From: Photobacterium toruni
Lineage (GTDB): Bacteria > Pseudomonadota > Gammaproteobacteria > Enterobacterales > Vibrionaceae
DNA length: 64,000 bases
Assembly: GCF_024529955.1 (NCBI RefSeq)
Contig: NZ_AP024854.1
Coordinates: 992,001-1,056,000 of the forward strand
Reading direction: 5' to 3'
Shown: positions 26,174-33,523 of the stretch, piece after piece
Layout of the letters: each line of letters opens with the position of its first letter
Numbering within the stretch: position 1 is the stretch's first letter
Made by a program: the position numbers and the translations under genes
Notes under the pieces: model-generated
Told to the model about the DNA's origin: nothing
Databases searched by the model: none
The model's input: only the letters and a program-made list of their open reading frames with translations

Positions 26174-27490
26174 ATGTTAAAAAAAATTCTTGCCAGTGCA
26201 GGTGCTATTGCGATAATTGCGTGTGGTCCTCTAGCTACCGGTCAAATAGGGCAGAGTATCTACATGAGGGCAGTTGAAAATTACCATAGCCCTTATCTGT
26301 CTATTACTAATAAAAGTTTTGAACGAGGCTATTTATCTTCAAACGCGGTATCTCGTATTGAGCTTAAAAATCAATTAAAAGCGGAGTTTGCAGGACAGGG
26401 TTTACCGACTGTATGGTTAATTAGTCATCATCTTGATAACGGTTTTTTAGGTGTGAAATCAACCAGTGAATTTGTGATTGATAAGCAGTTACTACCGCTA
26501 GTGAATAAAATTTGGGGCAAGAATGTGGCACCAATGAAAATTGTCACGGATTCTGGTTTTACAGGAACAACCCATTTTGTGATGACGATAAATCCACTGG
26601 ATTACACTCATGATGATGGTGTGACTGCAATCAGTAAAACTGCGGTTATTAAGGGAGAATTTGATCCTGAAAATGGTAAGAGTCAATTTAGTTATAATTT
26701 ACCTGAATTAATGGTTGCTACTCCTGATAAAGAAAACATGGTTGTAAAAGGTATTAATGGTGAAGGTCAAGGTCAAATGCAAGGTAACTTTTGGATTGGA
26801 CATCAAACCTTTAGTCTAGAGCATGCTAAATTTACCGCTGCAGATCAGCACCAATTTATTGCTATTGATGGTGTTAATGTTGCAATGAATAATACATTGA
26901 GTCAGCCAAATGATGAGCAGAATTCGACGGCAAAAATTCAGCAAGTAACGAATACCAATACAATTAATGTTGCAAAATTAACCACGTTGGATGGCCAACA
27001 TTATCAAGATATTGCCTTTAAATTAGCACTGAAAGACTTAAATTATAAAGCGATTAGTCAGCTAGCAGCAATGGAACAATCATCACAAGTAGCACAGGAT
27101 CCTGCTCAAATAAAACAGGCAATGCTAGCATTAGATTTGTTGATTGCTAATGGTGCGACGGTCGATTTATCACAATTAAGTGTTAATACTCCACAAGGTA
27201 AAGTTGATGCACAATTTTTGTTAAATATTAAACCGGGATTAGAGCATGCGTCAGCCAATATGGCCGCTGTTACTGATCAATTAAGTGGTAATATTAATAT
27301 TGTTCTTCCTGAAGCATTAGTGGCTAAAGAGCCATTATTAGCAGCGAAGTTACCAGTATTAGTAAAACAAAAAATCGTGACCAAGCAAGATGGTAATTAT
27401 CAACTTGAAGTTAAAATTATTGCTGATCAATTAGAATTTTCTTCTGGTGCAAAATTACCATTGGCAATGATGGCATTATTCCTGCAATAG
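26174..27490 (+). CDS. DUF945 (YdgA-family) protein
   Basis: A 438-residue protein with an N-terminal hydrophobic signal or anchor (about 1-23, KKILASAGAIAIIACGPLATG) and a long beta-rich region typical of DUF945/YdgA: YMRAVENYHSPYLSITNKSFERGYLSSNAVSRIEL near the N-terminus and a low-complexity, Ala/Gln-rich C-terminal half. It probably sits in the periplasm or on the inner membrane. Function is unknown; E. coli YdgA is a dimeric membrane-associated protein. AGGA lies 8 bases before the ATG. Confidence 0.85.
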   Translation: MLKKILASAGAIAIIACGPLATGQIGQSIYMRAVENYHSPYLSITNKSFERGYLSSNAVSRIELKNQLKAEFAGQGLPTVWLISHHLDNGFLGVKSTSEFVIDKQLLPLVNKIWGKNVAPMKIVTDSGFTGTTHFVMTINPLDYTHDDGVTAISKTAVIKGEFDPENGKSQFSYNLPELMVATPDKENMVVKGINGEGQGQMQGNFWIGHQTFSLEHAKFTAADQHQFIAIDGVNVAMNNTLSQPNDEQNSTAKIQQVTNTNTINVAKLTTLDGQHYQDIAFKLALKDLNYKAISQLAAMEQSSQVAQDPAQIKQAMLALDLLIANGATVDLSQLSVNTPQGKVDAQFLLNIKPGLEHASANMAAVTDQLSGNINIVLPEALVAKEPLLAAKLPVLVKQKIVTKQDGNYQLEVKIIADQLEFSSGAKLPLAMMALFLQ

Positions 27491-27514
27491 TTTTATTTGG
27501 CTGGGGTTAGAAAT

Positions 27515-27550
27515 AAAAAACGTTTACCCTTTGAGTAAGCGTTTTTTTTT
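27515..27550 (+). terminator. Terminator after the DUF945 gene
   Basis: AAAAAACGTTTAC pairs with GTAAGCGTTTTTT (one T-G pair) across a short loop and is followed by a T run. Confidence 0.85.
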
Positions 27551-27739
27551 GGATATAAAAACATTATTTATCATGTTGTTAACGTTTTTTTAGATAAAAA
27601 TGTTGAAAATGGAACATTGATATTTAGTAAATCTAAATATTTAGACTTAACTTAATGTTATAGATACAGGTTTATTTTAATTAGCATATCAAAAGATTAA
27701 ATCTGATCCACAGTAGAATACAGTATGGTGGGGAAAGGT

Positions 27740-28156
27740 ATGGAATCATTGAAAGTAAAAGACTATATGAATGTTCGCCCAGTAACATTTACTGAAAGTC
27801 TGTCGTTATCCGCAGCATTAGATAAATTGTTAACTGCGAAACAGATTGGTGGGCCCGTTATTAATGAACATAAGCAAGTGGTAGGCTTTATATCAGAACA
27901 AGATATGATCCATAAACTGCTTAAAGTGGGTTATCACTGCCAAGATAGCCATACAGTTAGTGAGTGTATGCGGACTGATGTATTAACCGTTTCTGGTGAT
28001 GATACAATTATTGTATTAGCTGAAACCATGACGGGGCAAAAGCCTAAAATTTATCCGGTTGTCGATGATGGTCGATTGGTGGGGGTTATTACTCGTCGTG
28101 ATGTATTAACCGCAATTAGTAATCAGATTGGTGCTTGCTTTAAGCATCCATTGTGA
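27740..28156 (+). CDS. Two-CBS-domain protein
   Basis: A 138-residue protein made of a tandem CBS pair (about 5-60 and 75-135; KVKDYMNVRPVTFTESLSLSAALDKLL, then ECMRTDVLTVSGDDTIIVLAETM). Such stand-alone pairs usually bind adenosine nucleotides and regulate partner proteins. The ATG at 27740 (MESLKVKDYM) was preferred to that at 27725 because a purine-rich GTGGGGAAAGG run precedes it. No enzyme domain is attached and neighbours give no clue to the partner. Confidence 0.85.
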   Translation: MESLKVKDYMNVRPVTFTESLSLSAALDKLLTAKQIGGPVINEHKQVVGFISEQDMIHKLLKVGYHCQDSHTVSECMRTDVLTVSGDDTIIVLAETMTGQKPKIYPVVDDGRLVGVITRRDVLTAISNQIGACFKHPL

Positions 28157-28192
28157 TCAATTTATTAAAATAAACTGTTATTATTTTAATAA

Positions 28193-28222
28193 AAAAGGCG
28201 CTTTGAGCGCCTTTATTTTTTA
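28193..28222 (+). terminator. Terminator after the CBS gene
   Basis: AAAGGCGC / GCGCCTTT stem, 5-base loop, followed by TATTTTT. Confidence 0.88.
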
Positions 28223-28268
28223 TGTCAGAGATACAGTAATGGCAGCATAATATTAAATAGGAGACGCT

Positions 28269-29774
28269 GTGAACAAAGGAAATGAAGCCGAAAATAGCCA
28301 AGCTAAATTTTTAACAGGTTCTATTATGCGTCACATTATTGTGATGTCAGGGACTGGCGCAATAGGCTTAATGGCGCTGTTTTTAGTAGATTTACTCGAC
28401 ATGTTTTTTATTAGTCTGTTAGGACAAATAGAACTTGCTGCTGCGATTGGTTTTGCTGGAACATTAGTCTTTTTTTCTACTTCAATTTCTATCGGTACAT
28501 CGATTGCTGCAGGGGCGTTAGTTTCCCGCGCACTAGGAAAAAATGATCGTCAACAAGCACGTATGATGGCCAGTAATGTGATGATTTTTGCCGTCATTAT
28601 TAGTATTACTGTCGTGAGTTTGATGTTGTGGCAATTGCCAATACTGCTTGATTTAATTGGTGCAAAGGGAGCTGTTGCTAAAGCGGCTACTCAATATTTA
28701 GTGATTTTATTACCCAGTGCGCCATTGATTGCGGTTTCTATGTCTGCAGGAGCGGCATTGCGTGGTGTTGGTGATGCTCGAAGTTCAATGGTTGCGACGT
28801 TAATTGGCGGTGGCGTTAATGCAGTATTAGATCCACTGTTTATTTTTGGGTTATCTATGGGTATGCAAGGTGCAGCCATTGCTTCAGTGTTTGCGCGATT
28901 AGCGGTGATGTGTTTTTCTTTGTATGCCGTAGTCTATAAGCATCAATTAGTTGCTAAACCTGATCTGGCTAGTTTTAAGCTGGGATTATCGGCGGTAACT
29001 AAAATAGCATTGCCTGCAATATTAACCAATACTGCAACTCCAATTGGTAATGCTGTTGTTACCAGTAATATTGCTCATTTTGGGGAAAGTTTTGTTGCAG
29101 GCTATGCGGTTATTGGACGTATTATGCCAGTTTGTTTTGCGTTAGTTTTCTCGCTGTCTGGAGCTGTTGGACCGATTATTGGGCAAAATTTTGGTGCCGA
29201 AAGGTGGGATAGAATTAATCAAATATTACGTGATGCAATGCTATTTACTGCAATCTATTGTCTTGGCATCTCGTTATTGCTTTGGTTTGGGCAAGATTTA
29301 TTGATAGCAATGTTCAGTCTCACGGGTGATGCCGCTGAAATTGTGAGTATTTTTTGTAGCTTTATCGCAATTAGTTTTATTTTTAATGGTGCATTATTTG
29401 TGGCAAATGCAGCGTTTAATAATCTTAATCGACCAACATGGTCAACAGTATTAAATATAGGTAAAGCGACCTTAGGTACAATTCCTTTTGTATTAGTGGG
29501 GGGGCATATTGCCGGTGCTAGTGGTGTATTAATTGGTCAAGCTGTTGGCTCCGTGGTATTTGGCATTATTGGTTTTAGTTTAGTTATTTATAAAGTTAAA
29601 AAAATGGGTCTTAGTCATGAACAACAGTCGTTGGATAACAATGAGATATTGACGCCGTCGGTACCTGTTACCCCATTTTGTTCTTCACGGACTTATATGG
29701 GGATCGAAGATGTTTTGGAAGAGGCCTTAGCGGGTGATATTGAAAAAACGCGCGATACAGCAGTAACAAAATAA
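28269..29774 (+). CDS. MATE-family efflux transporter
   Basis: A 501-residue inner-membrane antiporter of the MATE family with twelve predicted helices in two similar halves; family blocks include FVDLLDMFFISLLGQIELAAAI-type helix 1-2, GAALRGVGDARSSM in helix 5 and IIGQNFGAERWDRI in the second half. MATE pumps expel drugs or metabolites using Na+ or H+. It starts with GTG at 28269, 5 bases after a GGAGA sequence. About 60 polar residues at the C-terminus extend beyond the usual end. The substrate is unknown. Confidence 0.88.
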   Translation: MNKGNEAENSQAKFLTGSIMRHIIVMSGTGAIGLMALFLVDLLDMFFISLLGQIELAAAIGFAGTLVFFSTSISIGTSIAAGALVSRALGKNDRQQARMMASNVMIFAVIISITVVSLMLWQLPILLDLIGAKGAVAKAATQYLVILLPSAPLIAVSMSAGAALRGVGDARSSMVATLIGGGVNAVLDPLFIFGLSMGMQGAAIASVFARLAVMCFSLYAVVYKHQLVAKPDLASFKLGLSAVTKIALPAILTNTATPIGNAVVTSNIAHFGESFVAGYAVIGRIMPVCFALVFSLSGAVGPIIGQNFGAERWDRINQILRDAMLFTAIYCLGISLLLWFGQDLLIAMFSLTGDAAEIVSIFCSFIAISFIFNGALFVANAAFNNLNRPTWSTVLNIGKATLGTIPFVLVGGHIAGASGVLIGQAVGSVVFGIIGFSLVIYKVKKMGLSHEQQSLDNNEILTPSVPVTPFCSSRTYMGIEDVLEEALAGDIEKTRDTAVTK

Positions 29775-29791
29775 GCGAGCTAAAAGCGATT

Positions 29792-29831
29792 AGTGAGTAA
29801 TATCGTTTGTGTGATATTACTCACTTTCTTA
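29792..29831. terminator. Strong hairpin after the MATE gene
   Basis: Perfect 13-bp stem (29792-29804 with 29813-29825) and 8-base loop, 17 bases after the stop codon. The T tract is poor (TTCTT), so it may protect the mRNA end rather than terminate efficiently. Confidence 0.6.
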
Positions 29832-29971
29832 ATGTTACTTAAGAGATAAGCGACAATTTTTTTCGAAATGTGATCGTTATTTTAGCTGACTAGCGATTAT
29901 TTAATCATTTTATTGATCTGACACGATGAAATAAAAATAAGAGCCAGCGACAATAATAATACTAATAATTA

Positions 29972-30040
29972 TTAGCTTGTAGATGTGGGATCATAGCAGC
30001 GACCGCGATTAACCATAGCAAGCAGTATTAGTTTAGCCAT
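29972..30040 (-). CDS. Candidate 22-residue ORF in the gap before the SLC13 gene
   Basis: On the minus strand an ATG at 30040 follows AAAGGTGAAGTGAA, a fair ribosome binding site. The product starts MAKLILLAMVNRGRCYDP, a short hydrophobic stretch followed by a polar end, and closes with TAA at 29972. It is not recognised. It could be a small membrane peptide or chance; the gap otherwise holds the transporter promoter and the inverted repeat at 30048-30074. Confidence 0.25.
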   Translation of the reverse strand: MAKLILLAMVNRGRCYDPTSTS

Positions 30041-30047
30041 TTCACTT

Positions 30048-30074
30048 CACCTTTAGTTTAAGGAAATAAAGGTG
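30048..30074. repeat. Inverted repeat upstream of the SLC13 gene
   Basis: CACCTTTA pairs perfectly with TAAAGGTG around an 11-base spacer, 34 bases before the transporter start codon. This is a plausible operator or leader hairpin for the transporter-kinase-receiver genes. Confidence 0.45.
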
Positions 30075-30108
30075 ATGGCGTATTTATTGTTTAAGGGAAT
30101 AATGTTCT

Positions 30109-31524
30109 ATGCGTCAAAATCTTCGCTATATCATACCTATTCTGATCCCACTAATTGTTTTGTTATTGCCTGCATCAGCTTTCCCTATTGAAGGGTTAAC
30201 GGTAATTCAACAACGCGTTATTGCTATTTTTTTATTAGCTGCATTGTGTTGGGTCATGGAGCCTATTCCTATCTACGCAACATCAGTTGTGATTATTGTG
30301 CTGGAATTATTATTGTTGTCAGATAAAAGCCTCTATTTATTTAGACTTGATCAAGGGCAACCTCACTTCGGTAGTTTAATGAGTTATAGCGAGATAATGG
30401 CGACTTTTGCCAGTCCTATTATTATGTTATTTCTTGGTGGTTTCTTTTTAGCGATGGCGGCAACCAAATATCGTTTAGATGTCAACTTAGCTCGAGTATT
30501 ATTAAAACCGTTTGGGCACCAACCTAAATATGTCATGTTTGGCTTAATGCTGATCACCGCTATTTTCTCGATGTTTATGTCAAACACTGCCACAACAGCG
30601 ATGATGCTGTCTATTTTAGCGCCTGTTATTACGCTATTTGGTGCCAAAGATCCGGGCAAAATCGCATTTGCTTTATGTATTCCTGTTGCAGCGAATATTG
30701 GTGGTATTGGCACACCTATTGGAACCCCGCCAAATGCGATTGCTTTGAAATATTTGACAGGAGAAAATCTAATCACTTTTGGTGAATGGATGTTCTTTGG
30801 GGTTCCGTTTGTTGCGGTATTATTAGTATTTGCGTGGTGGTTAATTAATAAACTTTACCCTGCAACCCAACAATCTATTGAACTGACTATTCAAGGTAAG
30901 TTTCTTAAAACGCCCAAAGCTATCACGGTTTATGTAACGTTTGCCGTCACAATTATTCTATGGTTAATGGGCTCAATGCACGGTATGAATGCTTATACTG
31001 TTGCGTTAATTCCGGTCGCTATTTTTTCAATCACAGGAATTATCAATAAAGAAGATCTCAAGAAAATATCATGGGATGTACTGTGGTTAGTGTCTGGTGG
31101 TATTGCACTTGGTTTAGCCTTAGATAAAACAGGGCTCGCTAAATTAGTCGTTCATAGTATTCCATTTGATATTTTCTCTCCTTATGTTGTTTTGCTTGGT
31201 GCAGCGATACTGTGTTTATTAATGGCTAACTTTATGTCACACACTGCAACAGCAAACTTATTAATGCCAATCATGGCGGCATTAGGTACATCAATGGTGT
31301 CGTTAGCGCCATTAGGTGGTGAAGTAACCTTGATTTTAGTGGTTACTTTTGCGGCTTCACTCGGCATGTCATTACCGATAAGTACGCCTCCTAATGCATT
31401 AGCACATGCAACAGGACATGTTGAAAGTAATCAAATGGCACGAGTAGGTGTGATTATTGGTGTGGTTGGCGTGTTGTTGAGTTTTGTGATGATTTGGGGA
31501 TTACAGGTCATCGATCATATTTAG
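30109..31524 (+). CDS. SLC13/DASS-family sodium-coupled anion transporter
   Basis: A 471-residue inner-membrane transporter of the divalent anion:Na+ symporter family, which includes VcINDY; substrates are typically C4-dicarboxylates, citrate or sulfate. It has about eleven helices and two repeat-related binding motifs: SNTATTA with GTPIGTPPNA in the first half, and SHTATAN with LPISTPPNALA in the second. The His in the second SNT-type motif departs from the SNT of VcINDY. It is followed after 31 bases by a histidine kinase and then a receiver protein, suggesting that the three act together in sensing the transported anion. Confidence 0.88.
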   Translation: MRQNLRYIIPILIPLIVLLLPASAFPIEGLTVIQQRVIAIFLLAALCWVMEPIPIYATSVVIIVLELLLLSDKSLYLFRLDQGQPHFGSLMSYSEIMATFASPIIMLFLGGFFLAMAATKYRLDVNLARVLLKPFGHQPKYVMFGLMLITAIFSMFMSNTATTAMMLSILAPVITLFGAKDPGKIAFALCIPVAANIGGIGTPIGTPPNAIALKYLTGENLITFGEWMFFGVPFVAVLLVFAWWLINKLYPATQQSIELTIQGKFLKTPKAITVYVTFAVTIILWLMGSMHGMNAYTVALIPVAIFSITGIINKEDLKKISWDVLWLVSGGIALGLALDKTGLAKLVVHSIPFDIFSPYVVLLGAAILCLLMANFMSHTATANLLMPIMAALGTSMVSLAPLGGEVTLILVVTFAASLGMSLPISTPPNALAHATGHVESNQMARVGVIIGVVGVLLSFVMIWGLQVIDHI

Positions 31525-31555
31525 GGATGATACCATTTAATTCAAGGATAGCAGT

Positions 31556-32881
31556 ATGAATCAACCTAAAGCATTGCGACGGATCATTGATACCTATTTT
31601 CAAGATCCTAAGGCGACTATTGCTATTGCAGCCGGTACTGAAGTCTTGCGCCAAAATGGATATAACGATCGCTTATATTGGGTAAAGCAAGGTGAGTTAT
31701 CTGGCTATTTAAATAATGAAGAAAATAATTTAAGCGCCCAAGTATTTGTGGTCAAAGAAGGGATGTTTTTTGGTGTCCACAGTTTCTTCGCACAGACCTT
31801 AGTTGCCTCAACAACGGTTGTTGCAGAAAAGGACAGTGAAATTGCTTGGATTGATTTATCGACACAGGCCGTTGAGCCTGAACATTATGGCTCATTAGCG
31901 GAACAATTTATGCCTGTAATGGTGCATGAATTGGCAACGCGACAGATGCTAACTGGCATAGCTGCGCTAGAAAAAGAAAAGGCTCTTCAAAAACTGTATG
32001 CCACCGAACAAATGACGACATTAGGTCAATTAGCAGCTGGCATCGCGCATGAACTTAATAATGCGATTGGTGTGATTAGTAGCAAAACTGAAAATATACA
32101 GCTAGCGATTAGTCAATTTGTTGAGAATAATCAACCACAAATGACGCCATTTTTACAACATGGAATAGATCACGGCCAGACGATAAGTTCCGCGCAAGTT
32201 CGTGATCGTACTAAGGTCTTACAACGACAATATAAGCTGAGTCGAGAACACGCGCGAACACTTGCGCGTGCACTGCCAGAAGGAGATGTTCCTGAACATT
32301 GGCTTGAGGATCTTAATACGGCATTAGTTTGCTGGGATAATGGCCGTGATTTACGTGATATTCGATTAGCAGCGCGGCATGCTGCCAGTATTGTTCGATC
32401 AGTAAAGCAGCTTGGTGGTGGTGATCATGCACGAATCCCTGATGTCGATATCAATGATACGTTACATAAGTCGTTGGCATTATTGCAAAGTAACTTACGG
32501 CAGGTTGAAGTGGTATTACGCCCTGCAATTTTACCTCCCATGACAGCAAGCGTCACTGAACTAGTACAAATATGGGTTAATCTTATTAAAAATGCATGTG
32601 ATGCTATGGAAAATACCGAAGCGCCACAAATTGAGATCATAACAAGAAGTGTAAAAAATAAATTATTAGTGACTATTACTAATAATGGACCAATGATCGA
32701 TGAAGTAACTCGTCGTAAAATATTTAATCCTAATTTTAGTACCAAAAAAGGAGGCTTATCATTTGGTTTAGGATTGGGATTAGCAATAGTGCAACGTATC
32801 GTAAATAGCTATGGTGGCACGATTGCGGTTAAAAGTGATCTTCAACGTACTACATTTAGAATCAAATTACCGATAACGTAA
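31556..32881 (+). CDS. Sensor histidine kinase with N-terminal cNMP-binding-like domain
   Basis: A 441-residue, apparently soluble kinase with no membrane segment. Residues about 15-110 resemble a cyclic-nucleotide-binding beta-roll (GTEVLRQNGYNDRLYWVKQGELSGYL, then VVKEGMFFGVHSFF). Phospho-acceptor His165 lies in GQLAAGIAHELNNAIGVISS (HisKA), an insert of about 110 residues follows, then the ATPase domain with the N box (WVNLIKNACDAM), FNPNFSTKKG and GLGLGLAIVQRIV. It lies 31 bases after the transporter gene and 12 bases before the receiver gene. The ligand of the N-terminal domain is unknown. Confidence 0.85.
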   Translation: MNQPKALRRIIDTYFQDPKATIAIAAGTEVLRQNGYNDRLYWVKQGELSGYLNNEENNLSAQVFVVKEGMFFGVHSFFAQTLVASTTVVAEKDSEIAWIDLSTQAVEPEHYGSLAEQFMPVMVHELATRQMLTGIAALEKEKALQKLYATEQMTTLGQLAAGIAHELNNAIGVISSKTENIQLAISQFVENNQPQMTPFLQHGIDHGQTISSAQVRDRTKVLQRQYKLSREHARTLARALPEGDVPEHWLEDLNTALVCWDNGRDLRDIRLAARHAASIVRSVKQLGGGDHARIPDVDINDTLHKSLALLQSNLRQVEVVLRPAILPPMTASVTELVQIWVNLIKNACDAMENTEAPQIEIITRSVKNKLLVTITNNGPMIDEVTRRKIFNPNFSTKKGGLSFGLGLGLAIVQRIVNSYGGTIAVKSDLQRTTFRIKLPIT

Positions 32882-32893
32882 AGGACGGTTATT

Positions 32894-33367
32894 ATGGAAA
32901 AAATTACTATTATTTGCGTTGATGATCAACGTGAAGTGTTAAGTGCTGTATTAAAAGATTTAGCTGAATTTGAACCTTCTTTTTTACTGGAAGATTGTGA
33001 GTCAGCAGATGAAGCACTCGCGTTAATGGATGAACTTGATGCTGAAGGTGAGTTTATTGGTGTGATTATTTCAGATCATGTTATGCCGGGTAAAAGCGGG
33101 GTTGAATTGTTAACAACAGTGGCAAATGATAGCCGCTTTATTCATACTAAAAAAGTATTATTAACAGGACAAGCGACGCATCAAGATACGATTGCAGCGA
33201 TTAATCAAGCTCGTATTGAAAGTTATTTTGAAAAACCATGGGATACTGAAGTATTAATTAGTTGCGTTCGAGTATTAGTAACTGAATATATTTTTGATAT
33301 GGGACTTGATTATACTCTGTGGGGTGATGTTATTGATAATACAACTGTTTTACGACGGTTGCGTTAA
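32894..33367 (+). CDS. Single-domain response regulator
   Basis: A 157-residue receiver protein: acidic pocket Asp10/Asp11, phospho-acceptor Asp61 in IISDHVMPG, switch Thr in LLTGQA and Lys in YFEKPWD. The remaining 35 or so residues are too short for a DNA-binding or enzymatic output domain. EKPWD is typical of receivers linked to HD-GYP or phosphorelay proteins. It is the likely partner of the kinase immediately upstream (12-base gap). The output target must be another protein. Confidence 0.87.
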   Translation: MEKITIICVDDQREVLSAVLKDLAEFEPSFLLEDCESADEALALMDELDAEGEFIGVIISDHVMPGKSGVELLTTVANDSRFIHTKKVLLTGQATHQDTIAAINQARIESYFEKPWDTEVLISCVRVLVTEYIFDMGLDYTLWGDVIDNTTVLRRLR

Positions 33368-33451
33368 TTGTACCTCAGTGAATGTAATGGCTGTTTTTAT
33401 TGTATCTGATAATTATTATCACTTATATTGAGTAAATTATCGCTATTTTGC

Positions 33452-33483
33452 TTGACCTTGGTCTTAACTCAAAGGTTTATAGT
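33452..33483 (+). promoter_or_regulatory. MerR/ZntR-type metal-responsive promoter of the zntA gene
   Basis: TTGACC (33452-33457) and TATAGT (33478-33483) are separated by 20 bases, too long for a normal sigma70 promoter. The spacer holds an imperfect palindrome, ACCTTGG...CAAAGGT (33455-33476, 8 of 11 pairs). This over-long spacer with a dyad is the signature of promoters remodelled by MerR-family activators such as ZntR, CadR or CueR. Confidence 0.7.
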
Positions 33484-33523
33484 TATTAACAGTAAACCTT
33501 AATAGCACCCAAGGAGAATGATG

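Noticed and set aside
30384-30776. 130-codon minus-strand frame inside the SLC13 gene
   Set aside because: Mirror frame of a membrane protein; long antisense frames are common opposite hydrophobic coding regions.
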